A DNA stretch of 64,000 nt from Micromonospora citrea (GCF_900090315.1 NZ_FMHZ01000002.1:6170501-6234500); one strand, 5' to 3'. Shown: positions 1-8,548, counted from the first letter of the stretch. Numbers and translations: made by a program. The notes: a model not told the origin generated them from the sequence alone.

Positions 1-1237
1 GCGCCGCGTAGTGCTGGTGCGGCGAGCCGGGCACGTCGAACTCCGTCCAGCGGGTCCAGATCCGGTGCTCGGTCTCCAGGCGCCTGACGAAGCCGATGAA
101 CTTCTTGATGTTCCAGGCGTCCTCCGGCCGCCGGAACGGGTTGAACGCGATCAGCGGCGAGCGCAGCCGGGGGTCGGCGCCGGGGGAGTACATCGCCTCG
201 GTGCCGAAGGCGTCGACGAGCCGGTCGCGGGCGTACTCGGCCAGCTCCATGACGTACGCCTCGATGCGGTCGCGGCCGATGTCGTCCCACAGCTCGAAGG
301 CCCGGGCCAGGGCGGCGCCGCGCGCGAGGTTGGCGCTGCCGGCGCTCTGCAGGTAGTCGCCCATGTTGCAGCTCTCCACCGAGGTGGTGGTGCGCGGCGG
401 CGGGCTGCCCATCATCGGGTACCAGGTCGAGATGAGCGGCCAGAACGTGGGCAGCGGGAGGGGGTTGTGCTCGGGGTGGACCTTGTTGCGGACGTAGATC
501 AGGCCGGTGCCGAGCGGGCCGCACTGGAACTTCGACCCGGAGCAGGTGATGAAGTCCGCCCCGGTCGCGCGCAGGTCGATGTCGAGCATCCCGGGGATCA
601 GCGCGCCGTCGATGACGGTGGTCAGGCCGTGCCGGTGCGCCAGCTCGCACAGCTGCCGGACCGGGAACATCGTCCCGGTGAAGAGGGTGATCGCGGCGAA
701 CGAGAGCACCTTGGTCCGGGGCGTGATCGCCGACTCGACCAGCTCGACGATCTCCTCGGCGCGCACGTCGTGCCCGGAGGGCGGGGTGACGGTCCTGAGC
801 ACCACGCCGAACCGGTTGCGCAGCAGGTTGAAGTTGGACAGCACGGAGTAGCACTCGTGGGTGGTCGTGACCACCTCGTCGCCCTCGCGCAGGTCGAGGC
901 CGTGGATGACCCGGGCGACGCCCTCGGTGGCGTTGTGGCAGATCACCATCTCGTCCTCGTCCACGCCGAACGTCCGGCCGATGGCGGCCCGGTACTCGGT
1001 GAACATCGCCGGGCGGTAGACGTCGAGCAGGCCGCCGGTCCACTGCCTGGTCACCCGGTCCACTGTGTCCAGCACCTCGTAGGGCATCGCGCCGACCGTC
1101 CCGGTGTTCAGGTGCACGGTGGTCGGGTCCAGGGCGAACAACTCGCGGATCTGGTCCCAGGAGGCGGTGCGCAGCGGGCTCCGCGCGGGCGACGCCGACG
1201 TGGCGGCCGGGCCAGGGGATTCCACGGTACGGCTCAC
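1..1237 (-). CDS. class V PLP aminotransferase-fold enzyme, isopenicillin N epimerase-like (3' end outside window)
   Basis: The C-terminus is cut by the window edge; about 412 codons are visible. The GTG start at 1237 follows a GAAGGGATC ribosome site. The product is a fold-type I PLP enzyme of the class V aminotransferase group: an N-terminal stretch LNTGTVGAMP, an aspartate in TTVIDGALIPG that should pair with the pyridine nitrogen, and the Schiff-base lysine in SGSKFQCGP. The closest family look is isopenicillin N epimerase or cysteine-lyase-like proteins. It diverges from calO1, and the two share a 200-bp promoter region. Substrate is unknown. In a calicheamicin-type cluster it could act in sulfur transfer or amine chemistry, but that is inference. 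Confidence 0.8.
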   Translation of the reverse strand, partial: MSRTVESPGPAATSASPARSPLRTASWDQIRELFALDPTTVHLNTGTVGAMPYEVLDTVDRVTRQWTGGLLDVYRPAMFTEYRAAIGRTFGVDEDEMVICHNATEGVARVIHGLDLREGDEVVTTTHECYSVLSNFNLLRNRFGVVLRTVTPPSGHDVRAEEIVELVESAITPRTKVLSFAAITLFTGTMFPVRQLCELAHRHGLTTVIDGALIPGMLDIDLRATGADFITCSGSKFQCGPLGTGLIYVRNKVHPEHNPLPLPTFWPLISTWYPMMGSPPPRTTTSVESCNMGDYLQSAGSANLARGAALARAFELWDDIGRDRIEAYVMELAEYARDRLVDAFGTEAMYSPGADPRLRSPLIAFNPFRRPEDAWNIKKFIGFVRRLETEHRIWTRWTEFDVPGSPHQHYAA

Positions 1238-1372
1238 GGTGATCCCTTCGTAGCCGACGGGCCCGGCGCGCGGCGGCATCCCGGGCCGGGAACTGCCACC
1301 ACTTTCTCAAGTGGATTCGGCGGCGACTATCGCGCAAGTTGCGGTCCTGACCCCCGTTGCACCTGACAGACA

Positions 1373-1400
1373 CTTGACTCAGGTATAGCATTCTATGCAG
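1373..1400 (+). promoter_or_regulatory. promoter-like box upstream of calO1
   Basis: TTGACT at 1374-1379 is followed by a TATAG element and then TATGCA, about 60 bp before the calO1 start. It lies in the A/T-richest part of the 1238-1438 divergent gap. The CTTGACT...TATA arrangement recurs before the ABC exporter at 4194. Confidence 0.5.
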
Positions 1401-1438
1401 TTCGTCGGCACAGTCCGCCATCACGGGCCGGAGGGGAC

Positions 1439-2437
1439 ATGGACAGGTTGCAGTCGGCGCTGGCCCTCTACGAGGAGGCGATGGGCTACACCTACGCGGC
1501 GGCCCTGCGGGCCGCCGCCACCGTCGGCGTCGCCGACCATCTGGTCGACGGCCCCCGTACGCCCGCCGAGCTGGCCGCCGCGACCGGCACCGATCCGGAC
1601 GCGCTGCGCCGGGTGCTGCGCCTGCTGGCGGTCCGCGACGTGGTCCGCGAGACCGACGGCCGGTTCGCACTGACCGACAAGGGCGCCGCGCTGCGGTCGG
1701 ACTCGCCGGTGCCGGCGCGCGCCGGCATCCTGATGTTCACCGACACCATGTTCTGGACGATGAGCCACCGGGTCGCGAGCGCGCTGGGGCCGGAGCGGCC
1801 CGCCTTCGCCGACATCTTCGGCAGTTCCCTGGACGCCTACTTCGACGGCGACGCCGAGGTCGAGGCGCTCTACTACGAGGGCATGGAGACGGTCAGCGCG
1901 GCGGAGCACCTCATCCTCGCCCGCGCCGGCGGCTTCCCCGCCACCGGCACCGTGGCGGACGTCGGCGGCGGCCGGGGCGGTTTCCTGCTCACGATCCTGC
2001 GCGAGCACCCCGGGTTGCAGGGCGTGCTGCTCGACCGGGCGGAGGTGGTCGCCCGGCACCGGCTGGACGCCCCGGACGTGGCGGGGCGCTGGAAGGTCGT
2101 CGAGGGCGACTTCCTCAGCGAGGTGCCCCACGCCGACGTGCACGTGCTCAAGCGCATCCTGCACAACTGGGACGACGAGGACAGCGTCCGGATCCTGACC
2201 AACTGCCGCCGGGCCATGCCCGCGCACGGCCGGGTGCTCGCCATCGACGCGATCGTCCCCGAGGGCAACGAGGCCCACCAGAGCAAGGAGATGGACTTCA
2301 TGATGCTCGCCGCGCGCACCGGCCAGGAGCGCACCGCCGCCGAGCTGGCGCCGCTGTTCGCCGCGGCCGGGCTGCGCCTGGAGCGGGTGGTCGGCACCAC
2401 GTCGGTGATGTCCATCGCGGTCGGCGTGCCGGCCTGA
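1439..2437 (+). CDS. calO1: orsellinic acid O-methyltransferase, CalO1-like
   Basis: SAM-dependent O-methyltransferase of 332 residues. Residues 1-100 are the winged-helix dimerisation domain. The Rossmann domain carries the SAM loop DVGGGRG at 174-180 and the catalytic-base motif HNW with His242. The sequence agrees almost throughout with my memory of CalO1, the proposed orsellinate O-methyltransferase of calicheamicin biosynthesis. It would methylate the aromatic unit later attached to the thiosugar. The ATG follows GGAGGGGAC. It is the first gene of a + strand unit with the substrate-binding protein 25 bp downstream. The orsellinate synthase itself is not in this window. Confidence 0.93.
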   Translation: MDRLQSALALYEEAMGYTYAAALRAAATVGVADHLVDGPRTPAELAAATGTDPDALRRVLRLLAVRDVVRETDGRFALTDKGAALRSDSPVPARAGILMFTDTMFWTMSHRVASALGPERPAFADIFGSSLDAYFDGDAEVEALYYEGMETVSAAEHLILARAGGFPATGTVADVGGGRGGFLLTILREHPGLQGVLLDRAEVVARHRLDAPDVAGRWKVVEGDFLSEVPHADVHVLKRILHNWDDEDSVRILTNCRRAMPAHGRVLAIDAIVPEGNEAHQSKEMDFMMLAARTGQERTAAELAPLFAAAGLRLERVVGTTSVMSIAVGVPA

Positions 2438-2462
2438 ACGTCGAGGGAAGGGGCCGCAGACC

Positions 2463-4169
2463 GTGCCGGACGACGACCGCCCCCGCCACGGCGGGACGCT
2501 GCGCTACTACGGGCCCGGTGGCCTCGACCACCTGGACCCCGCCGCCGCCTACTACGCCTTCTCCCACCAGGTCATCCGGCTCTTCGCCCGGCAGCTGTTC
2601 AGCTATCCCACCACCGAGGACGCCGCGGCGCTGGTACCGGTCCCCGACGTGGCCGCCGAACTGCCGACGGTGGAGAACGGCGGCCTGAGCGAGGACGGGC
2701 GCACGTACACGATCCGCCTGCGCGACGGGGTCCGCTGGGACACCGACCCGCCCCGGCCGGTCACCGCCGGGGACTTCGTGCGCGGCTTCAAACGGATGGC
2801 CAACCCGGTCGCCGGCGCCGGCGCCATCGCCTACTACACGAGCACCATCGCCGGGATGGCGGAGTTCGCCGAGGGCTACCGCGCCCGCTTCGCCGGCCGT
2901 ACGCCCACCGCCGCCGAGCTGGCCGACTACCAGAACGGCCACGAGATCGGCGGGCTGTGGGCCAAGGACGACCGGACCCTGGTGATCGAGCTGCTGCGCC
3001 CCGCCAACGACATGCTCAACCTGCTGGCGATGCCGTTCGCCTCGGCCGCGCCCCGGGAGCTCGACGACGTCGTCCCGGACGGGCCGGACTTCGCGCGGCG
3101 GGTCCGCTCCAACGGGCCGTACCGGATCACCAGCTACCTTCCCGGCAGCCACCTCACCATGGACCACAACCCCGCCTGGCGGGCCGACGCCGACCCGATC
3201 CGCCGCCGCTACGTCGACCGGATCGAGGTGCGGATGGCGCGGGTGAGCGACGAGCGGGTCCGCGCCGAGATCGAGAGCGGGGCGGCGGACCTGTCCTGGG
3301 GCGCCGCCGTGGGCAGCCCGCGCCGGCGCGTCACCGACGCCGACCGCAACCTCGGCTGGGCGCTCAACCCCTACCTGGCGTTCAACCTGCACAGCCCGCG
3401 CGAGCGGGGCGCGCTGCGCCGACGGGCCGTGCGGCTGGCCATCGCGTACGCGATCGACAAGGCCCGCCTGGTGCGGTTCTTCGACGACATGGACATCGGC
3501 ACCGTGACCCGGCCCGCGCACACCGCCATCCCGCCGGGCAACTTCGGCCACCGCGAGTACGACCCGTACCCGACGCCGGGCGACCGGGGCGACCGGGCGC
3601 GCTGCCGGGAGCTGCTCGCCGAGGCCGGCTACCCCGACGGGCTGCGGCTGACCATGATCTACCGGATCGACGCGGTGCACGGCCAGGTCGCCAGGGCGAT
3701 CGCCGAGGACCTGGCCGCCGGCGGCGTCGACGTCCGCCTGGTGGAGATCGACCGGACCGACGAGTACTACCGCATCCTCCAGGATCCGTCCCGGGCGGCG
3801 GCGGGGGAGTGGGACATCACCCCGGCGGCCTGGATGCCGGACTGGTTCGGCAACAACGGCCGGTCGTACGTGCAGCCGATGTTCCAGTCCAACACCGCCG
3901 TCGGCACGGCCAACTACGGCGGCTACCACAACCCGGTCGTCGACGACCTGATCGACCGGGCGCTGTCCGCGCGCACCGAGGCCGAGGCGGAGGAGCTGTG
4001 GCACCGGGTCGACCGGCAGGTGCTCCGGGACGTCGCGATCGTGCCGATCCTGGCCTGCGAGCCGACCATCGCGCACCTGACCAGCTCGCGGGTACGCAAC
4101 GCCATCCCGCTGCCGCACGTGGACCGCTGGTACGACGCGGCGAACCTCTGGCTGGACCCGCCCGACTGA
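2463..4169 (+). CDS. family 5 substrate-binding protein without a signal peptide
   Basis: 568 residues with the SBP_bac_5 (oligopeptide/DppA-type) fold along its length: an opening GGTLRYYGPGG, an SNGPYRITSY segment and a LAIAYAIDKA helix. The N-terminus (MPDDDRPRHGG) is charged, with no hydrophobic core and no lipobox Cys, so the protein should stay in the cytosol, unlike normal binding proteins. The GTG start is 25 bp after calO1. A paralogue lies at 40664-42202. No oligopeptide permease genes are adjacent; the exporter that follows is DrrAB type. It may bind or sequester the product or an intermediate; that role is inferred. Confidence 0.85.
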   Translation: MPDDDRPRHGGTLRYYGPGGLDHLDPAAAYYAFSHQVIRLFARQLFSYPTTEDAAALVPVPDVAAELPTVENGGLSEDGRTYTIRLRDGVRWDTDPPRPVTAGDFVRGFKRMANPVAGAGAIAYYTSTIAGMAEFAEGYRARFAGRTPTAAELADYQNGHEIGGLWAKDDRTLVIELLRPANDMLNLLAMPFASAAPRELDDVVPDGPDFARRVRSNGPYRITSYLPGSHLTMDHNPAWRADADPIRRRYVDRIEVRMARVSDERVRAEIESGAADLSWGAAVGSPRRRVTDADRNLGWALNPYLAFNLHSPRERGALRRRAVRLAIAYAIDKARLVRFFDDMDIGTVTRPAHTAIPPGNFGHREYDPYPTPGDRGDRARCRELLAEAGYPDGLRLTMIYRIDAVHGQVARAIAEDLAAGGVDVRLVEIDRTDEYYRILQDPSRAAAGEWDITPAAWMPDWFGNNGRSYVQPMFQSNTAVGTANYGGYHNPVVDDLIDRALSARTEAEAEELWHRVDRQVLRDVAIVPILACEPTIAHLTSSRVRNAIPLPHVDRWYDAANLWLDPPD

Positions 4170-4193
4170 ATGTGGCCCACGACTAATAGCAGC

Positions 4194-4223
4194 CTTGACT
4201 GATATAAGCGGTTCTTGTAGTTT
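4194..4223 (+). promoter_or_regulatory. promoter of the ABC exporter operon
   Basis: TTGACT at 4195-4200 and TAGTTT at 4218-4223 are separated by 17 bp, a good -35/-10 pair 64 bp before drrA. The overlapping CTTGACTGATATAAG resembles the box before calO1. Confidence 0.55.
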
Positions 4224-4286
4224 GACGCCGACGGGATTTCGTGATCCGGCTGCCCGGGTTCGCCTTGTGACGCGACGGGAGAGAGC

Positions 4287-5273
4287 ATGACAACCAATCC
4301 GGCCCTGGCCATCGAGACCCGCGAGCTGGTGAAGGTCTTCGGCCAGACGCGCGCGGTCGACGGACTGGACCTGGCGGTGCGGGCCGGGACGATCCACGGG
4401 GTCCTTGGCCCCAACGGGGCCGGCAAGACCACGGCCATCAAGATGCTCGCCACCCTGATGCGGCCCACGTCCGGCACCGCCACCGTGCTCGGGCACGACG
4501 TGGTCCGCGAGGCCGCCCAGGTCCGCCGCCGCATCGGGCTCACCGGGCAGACCATGTCGGTCGACGAGGACATGACCGGCCTGCAGAATCTGATCCTCGC
4601 CGGTCGCCTGCAGGGCCTGCGACACGCTTCCGCGACGGCGCGGGCGGAGCAGCTGATGGAGGCGTTCGACCTCACCGAGGTCGGCAACCGGCTGGTGAAG
4701 ACCTTCTCCGGCGGTCAGCGGCGCCGCATCGACGTGGCCGCGAGCATGGTGGTCACCCCGGAGCTGCTGTTTCTCGACGAGCCGACCACCGGTCTCGACC
4801 CGCGCAGCCGCAGTGAGGTCTGGGAGATGATCCGGGCGCTGGTCCGGGACGGGGGCACCGTCCTGCTGACCACGCAGTACCTCGACGAGGCCGACCATCT
4901 CGCCGACGAGCTGACGCTCATCGACCGCGGCCGCATCGTGGCGCAGGGCACCCCGCCGGAGCTGAAGGCGAGCCGCGCCGCCGGCGTGCTGGACGTCCGG
5001 CTGCGCGACCCCGAGCGCCGGGCCGACGCGGGCACCCTGCTCGCCCGCGCCGTCGGCGCCTCCGTCGACCTCGACTCCGATCCGGCCCGGCTGTCGGTAC
5101 GGGTGACCGACGCCGACCGGGCCGCGCTGGCCCTGGGCGAGCTGGCCCGGGCCGGCATCCACGTCGACGACTTCACGCTCGGCCAGCCCTCGCTCGACAC
5201 GGTGTTCCTCGCGCTCACCGGTCACTCGACGCTCGACGCCAGCGAAGAAGAGGAAGCAGAGGTACGGGCATGA
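4287..5273 (+). CDS. ABC transporter ATP-binding protein, DrrA family
   Basis: 328 residues. Walker A is GPNGAGKTT near residue 43, the signature is FSGGQRRR, Walker B is LLFLDEPTTGLD, and the C-terminal extension is typical of DrrA-type drug exporters. It should energise the permease encoded immediately downstream (4-bp overlap) to export the enediyne or a precursor. The ATG follows a GGGAGAG site. The acidic C-terminal tail EEEEAE is also common in DrrA proteins. The substrate is inferred from position. Confidence 0.93.
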   Translation: MTTNPALAIETRELVKVFGQTRAVDGLDLAVRAGTIHGVLGPNGAGKTTAIKMLATLMRPTSGTATVLGHDVVREAAQVRRRIGLTGQTMSVDEDMTGLQNLILAGRLQGLRHASATARAEQLMEAFDLTEVGNRLVKTFSGGQRRRIDVAASMVVTPELLFLDEPTTGLDPRSRSEVWEMIRALVRDGGTVLLTTQYLDEADHLADELTLIDRGRIVAQGTPPELKASRAAGVLDVRLRDPERRADAGTLLARAVGASVDLDSDPARLSVRVTDADRAALALGELARAGIHVDDFTLGQPSLDTVFLALTGHSTLDASEEEEAEVRA

Positions 5274-6112
5274 CGACACCCAGCACGGAGGTGCGGCCGC
5301 TGCCGGCCGAGATCTTCAGCCGGTCGGTGGCCGGCGCGGAACGACCACCACGCCCCGGCCCGCTGTTCGCCGTCCGCACGTTCGCCTGGCGGAATCTGAT
5401 CAAACTCCGCTACGTGCAGGACCATCTCGGCACCGCGGTGGTCTTCCCGATCATCCTGACGTTGGTCTTCACCTACCTGCTCGGCGGCGCGATCGCCGGG
5501 TCGCCGCGGGAATACCTGCAGTTCTTTCTCCCCGGCGTGATCGTCCTGTCGCTGGTGTCGTCGAGCATGATGAGCGCGCTGACGCTCAACCGGGACATCG
5601 CGACCGGCATGTTCGACCGGGTCCGCAGCACGCCCATCTGGCAGCCGGCCGTGCTGGTCGGGGCGATGGCCGGCGACGCCGTGCGATACGCGCTGACCTC
5701 GATCGTGCCGCTGTCGCTGGGCCTGCTGCTGGGCTTCCGGCCGGACGGCGGCCTGTCCGGTGTGGTGCTCGCCCTGCTCTACCTGCAGCTGTTCACCTTT
5801 AGCGTCGCGTGGCTGTGGATGCTCTTCGCGGTGCTGATCCCACAGCCGACCGCCGCCGCCGGCGTGGTCAACCTCCTGCAGTTCGTGCTGCTCTTCGGCA
5901 GCAACATCCTGGCGCCGTCGCAGACCATGCCGGGCTGGCTGGAGGCGGTGGTCAAGCTGAACCCGGTCACCCACGCCGCGACCGCCGCCCGTGGGCTGAT
6001 GCACGGCACGGTGACCTCCGGGGAGATGGGTGCCGGCCTGCTCGCCTGTGCCATTCTCATCGCGGTGCTCGCCCCGCCCACGATCTGGCTCTACAGCCGC
6101 AAGCAGCGCTGA
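5270..6112 (+). CDS. ABC-2 type permease, DrrB family
   Basis: 280 residues with about six hydrophobic segments (near residues 52-72, 90-112, 130-160, 165-190, 200-225 and 250-272). It has the ABC-2 family layout and the conserved LNPVTHA region before the last helix. The ATG overlaps the TGA of the ATPase gene, so the two are translationally coupled. Together they form a DrrAB-like exporter, probably for self-protection. A strong terminator-like hairpin follows at 6123. Confidence 0.93.
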   Translation: MTTPSTEVRPLPAEIFSRSVAGAERPPRPGPLFAVRTFAWRNLIKLRYVQDHLGTAVVFPIILTLVFTYLLGGAIAGSPREYLQFFLPGVIVLSLVSSSMMSALTLNRDIATGMFDRVRSTPIWQPAVLVGAMAGDAVRYALTSIVPLSLGLLLGFRPDGGLSGVVLALLYLQLFTFSVAWLWMLFAVLIPQPTAAAGVVNLLQFVLLFGSNILAPSQTMPGWLEAVVKLNPVTHAATAARGLMHGTVTSGEMGAGLLACAILIAVLAPPTIWLYSRKQR

Positions 6113-6122
6113 CGCCCCGCGC

Positions 6123-6169
6123 CGACGGCCCCGGTGCCCCCGCTCCCCGCGCGGGGCCCGGGGCCGTCG
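6123..6169 (+). terminator. terminator-like hairpin after the ABC exporter
   Basis: Perfect 12-bp arms lie at 6123-6134 and 6158-6169, with a smaller GC hairpin inside the loop. There is no T-run, as is common for high-GC actinomycete terminators. Confidence 0.6.
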
Positions 6170-6360
6170 CGTCGTCACCCCCCGCCGCCGCGCCGGATCG
6201 CGCGCGGGCTCACCGACCGGGGCGGACCCGGGTGCGGTCACGCCCGCCCGTGCGCCCGGCAGTTCGTCCGCAGTGGACCGGCGACGGAGTCTGCGCCCGG
6301 CGGTCCGCTTCCGGGTACCGGTGACGGAGTGCGACGCCGCCGGTGCGCCGACAGTCGAAA

Positions 6361-6388
6361 GCCCCGGCGGACTCCTGTCCGCCGGGGC
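6361..6388 (-). terminator. terminator after the calC operon
   Basis: Perfect 11-bp arms at 6361-6371 and 6378-6388 enclose a 6-base loop. Read on the minus strand, the stem is followed by CTTTCG. It lies 35 bp past the stop of the second START-domain gene. Confidence 0.7.
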
Positions 6389-6423
6389 CGCGTCGCATCG
6401 GTCGAGCCGCTGCCTCCGCCCGC

Positions 6424-6984
6424 CTACGAGGCGGACTGCACCAGCGCGGCCCAGGTCTCGGCGCGCTCCTGCGACACCCGCATCATCTCGGGGCTCGGCT
6501 CGAACTCCTCGGCCGCGTCCTCCGGAACCGGGCCGCCCGGCAGGTCGCCGCGGACGAACATGCCGAGGAAGTCGAGGGCCATCTCCCAACCGACGCCCAC
6601 CTCCACGAGCATCGGCTCCGAGACCGTCGCGTGTTCGAGCTCCAGCAGGGTGCCGTCGCCGTCCTCGCTGAGCCGCAGCTCGACCTCGCTGTCGGGCTTG
6701 TCGCCGTAGATCCAGCTGAGGGTGAGGCGGTGCGGCGGCTCGCAGCGCAGGATGTCACCGTGGGCGTTGCCCTGCAGGGCGAAGTTGCCGCCCTCGCGGA
6801 GGTCGCCCTTGGGCTCGATGAACCAGCGGTTGATCCGGTTCGGGTCCGTGCAGGCGCGCCAGACCTCGTCCACGGGCGCGGCGTACCGCTGCCGGATGAC
6901 GATGCTGCGGGCGTCGCCGGCCGGGATCGTGCGCCGGCCCAGGGCGCGCTCCGTCGGCTGACCGGAGGCCACGGGATTGTTCAC
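6424..6984 (-). CDS. START/AHSA1-fold protein, CalU16/CalU19-like self-resistance candidate
   Basis: 186 residues. An SRPBCC (AHSA1) domain occupies about 25-150, beginning IVIRQRYAAPVDEVWRACTD and containing the typical WFIEPKGDLREGG stretch. The GTG start overlaps the calC stop by 4 bp and follows GGAGGGGGGATC, so the genes are coupled. In calicheamicin producers, CalC, CalU16 and CalU19 are START-fold proteins reported to protect by being cleaved by the drug; this gene fits the CalU16/U19 type. Which of the two it matches cannot be decided here. It could instead bind an intermediate. Confidence 0.8.
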   Translation of the reverse strand: MNNPVASGQPTERALGRRTIPAGDARSIVIRQRYAAPVDEVWRACTDPNRINRWFIEPKGDLREGGNFALQGNAHGDILRCEPPHRLTLSWIYGDKPDSEVELRLSEDGDGTLLELEHATVSEPMLVEVGVGWEMALDFLGMFVRGDLPGGPVPEDAAEEFEPSPEMMRVSQERAETWAALVQSAS

Positions 6985-7526
6985 TTCGATCCCCCCTCCT
7001 CGTCGATCTTCGCCTGGAAGGACTGGAGGATCGTCGGCCAGCCCTTGTCCATGCCGTTGCGGACGCGCTTGGCGTGCTTGGTGCCCATCCGGTCGAAGTG
7101 CGTGTGTTCGACGTCCACCCGGGTCTTCTTCTGGCCGTCGGCCACGAAGGTGACGGTGAACTCGCTGGAGTTGTCGGGGTCGATCCGGCCGAAACCGTTG
7201 AGCCGCCAGCCGATGACCAGCGTGTCCGGTTCGTCGACCTTCCGGATCAGGCCGAAGGTGTGCTCCTCGCCCTGCTCGTCGATCTCGTACCAGCGGCCGC
7301 CCTTCTTGTCGACGCCCAGCGGGGCGCCCACCTTGGTGGTCCGGAAGTTGTTCGGCCACCACTCGGGGAAGCCCTCCAGGAACACCTTGAAGGCGGTCTT
7401 GCGGTCGGCCTTGACAGTGACGCTGTGCCGGACGAACGGGTCGTAGTTCGGGGGCTTCGGCTTCTTCGCGGCGGTGCTCTTGGTTGTCGTGCTCTTCGCG
7501 GCCGGCGCGGTCTTCTCCTGAGTCAT
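6981..7526 (-). CDS. calC: CalC, self-sacrificing enediyne resistance protein
   Basis: 181 residues. A Lys/Thr/Ala-rich N-terminal tail (about 1-27) precedes a START/AHSA1 domain. The domain matches my memory of calicheamicin CalC nearly residue for residue, including EGFPEWWPNNFRTTK and GWRLNGFGRIDPDNSSEF. Gly113, the reported site of hydrogen abstraction and backbone cleavage by activated calicheamicin, is present (Gly111-Phe112-Gly113). The protein quenches the diradical at the cost of its own cleavage. It heads a two-gene unit with the START gene at 6424. A promoter-like pair lies at 7612-7638. Confidence 0.95.
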   Translation of the reverse strand: MTQEKTAPAAKSTTTKSTAAKKPKPPNYDPFVRHSVTVKADRKTAFKVFLEGFPEWWPNNFRTTKVGAPLGVDKKGGRWYEIDEQGEEHTFGLIRKVDEPDTLVIGWRLNGFGRIDPDNSSEFTVTFVADGQKKTRVDVEHTHFDRMGTKHAKRVRNGMDKGWPTILQSFQAKIDEEGGSK

Positions 7527-7611
7527 GTCTCGTCCTCACTGTCGCTGCGCGGAAGATGGGCGGGTCAGACGGGGTCGGCCCATCCTCCTCCATAAGTCGG
7601 CACGAACGTAA

Positions 7612-7638
7612 GTTATAGTTTATACGTAGTCCGGTCAA
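7612..7638 (-). promoter_or_regulatory. calC promoter
   Basis: On the minus strand TTGACC (7638-7633) and TATAAC (7617-7612) are 15 bp apart in the only A/T-rich part of the 209-bp gap upstream of calC. TATAAA between them offers an alternative -10. Confidence 0.5.
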
Positions 7639-7735
7639 TCGCGCGGCGAGCGTGGCGCGAACCGCCGGGCGCCGGCCTCCGAGGCGCCGGTACTTCCGGC
7701 CCGGCCTCCCCGTGGCCCGGTCGGCGTGGCGCCGG

Positions 7736-8509
7736 TCAGTCACCCCAGCGCAGGTACGCGGGCGCCGGGCGGCCCGGCAGCAGGCGCAGCGGCGCGTGGT
7801 CCAGGCCGAGCACCTCCCGCATCGCGATGTTCTCGCCGGGCCACTTCGGATTGTCGAGCTCGTCGAACGCGACGATGCTGCCCTTGGTCAGATAGGGCCT
7901 GATGGCCTCCAGGACCGCCTTCGTCGGCTCGTACAGGTCGAGGTCGAAGTACGCCAGCGCGATGACGGTCTGCGGGTTCTCCGCGAGGTAGCGCGGCACC
8001 GTCTCCCGCACGTCGCCCTCGACGAGCACGCTGCGCCGGGTCACGTGGCCGAAGAAGTCGCTGCACTCGTGCGCCTCCAGCACCTCCCGCAGGTACGCGG
8101 GGTAGCCGCCGGGCACCGCGAAGCGCCCCTGGTACGCGGTCGGGCCGACCCGGTCGACGTCGTTGACGTCGGGGAAGCCGGTGAAGGTGTCGAAGCCGAC
8201 GATGCGCCGCAGCGGGTTGTACGGCTCGTAGACGCCCCGCAGGGCGGCGAAGGTGGCGAGGTGGCGGCCGAACCGCACGCCGAACTCCATGATCACGCCC
8301 GGCACGTCGAGGACCTCGCGGTAGAGCGCGTCCATGGAGAGCAGGTCGGTCATCTGGTGGCGGCGCAGGAACAGGGGAAGGTTGTTGACCAGTTCCTCCG
8401 TCGGGACGGGGGAGCTGGTCAAGAGCTTCGTCAGGCGCTGGGTGGTCTCCGTCTCCTCCGGTGAGTCGTGCACGAAGGCACGCAGGTCCTGGCCGTCGCC
8501 GCTGTCCAT
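7736..8509 (-). CDS. calS11: TylF-family sugar O-methyltransferase, CalS11-like (TDP-rhamnose 3-O-methyltransferase)
   Basis: 257 residues of the TylF/MycF macrocin O-methyltransferase family. Features are the MEFGVRFGRHLATFAA SAM region, FDTFTGFP, and the FDLDLYEPTK and FDELDNPKWPGE metal and substrate-binding segments. It corresponds to CalS11, reported to methylate TDP-rhamnose at O3 for the terminal sugar of the aromatic arm. The rhamnosyltransferase CalG1 is encoded divergently next door, which supports this. The ATG at 8509 follows GGAGGCTGCGG. Confidence 0.9.
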   Translation of the reverse strand: MDSGDGQDLRAFVHDSPEETETTQRLTKLLTSSPVPTEELVNNLPLFLRRHQMTDLLSMDALYREVLDVPGVIMEFGVRFGRHLATFAALRGVYEPYNPLRRIVGFDTFTGFPDVNDVDRVGPTAYQGRFAVPGGYPAYLREVLEAHECSDFFGHVTRRSVLVEGDVRETVPRYLAENPQTVIALAYFDLDLYEPTKAVLEAIRPYLTKGSIVAFDELDNPKWPGENIAMREVLGLDHAPLRLLPGRPAPAYLRWGD

Positions 8510-8527
8510 CCGCAGCCTCCACTGGCT

Positions 8528-8548
8528 AGATCACTTTATAGTTTCAAG
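8528..8548 (-). promoter_or_regulatory. promoter-like box upstream of calS11
   Basis: On the minus strand CTTGAAACTATAAAGTGATC ends about 20 bp before the start codon. The TATAAAGTGATCT part is nearly repeated before the methyltransferase operon at 30441. A related box, in the same orientation, lies at 8678-8662. Confidence 0.45.

Larger units (their letters stand above)
6113..6423. other. intergenic region between convergent genes
   Basis: This 311-bp gap separates drrB (+) from the START-domain gene (-). It holds two hairpins, listed separately, which would stop transcription from both sides. No open frame here has a plausible ribosome site. Confidence 0.7.

Noticed and set aside
2298..5279. 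993-residue minus-strand frame opposite the binding protein and DrrA
   Set aside because: Antisense to two clear conserved genes, no ribosome site and no recognisable domain.
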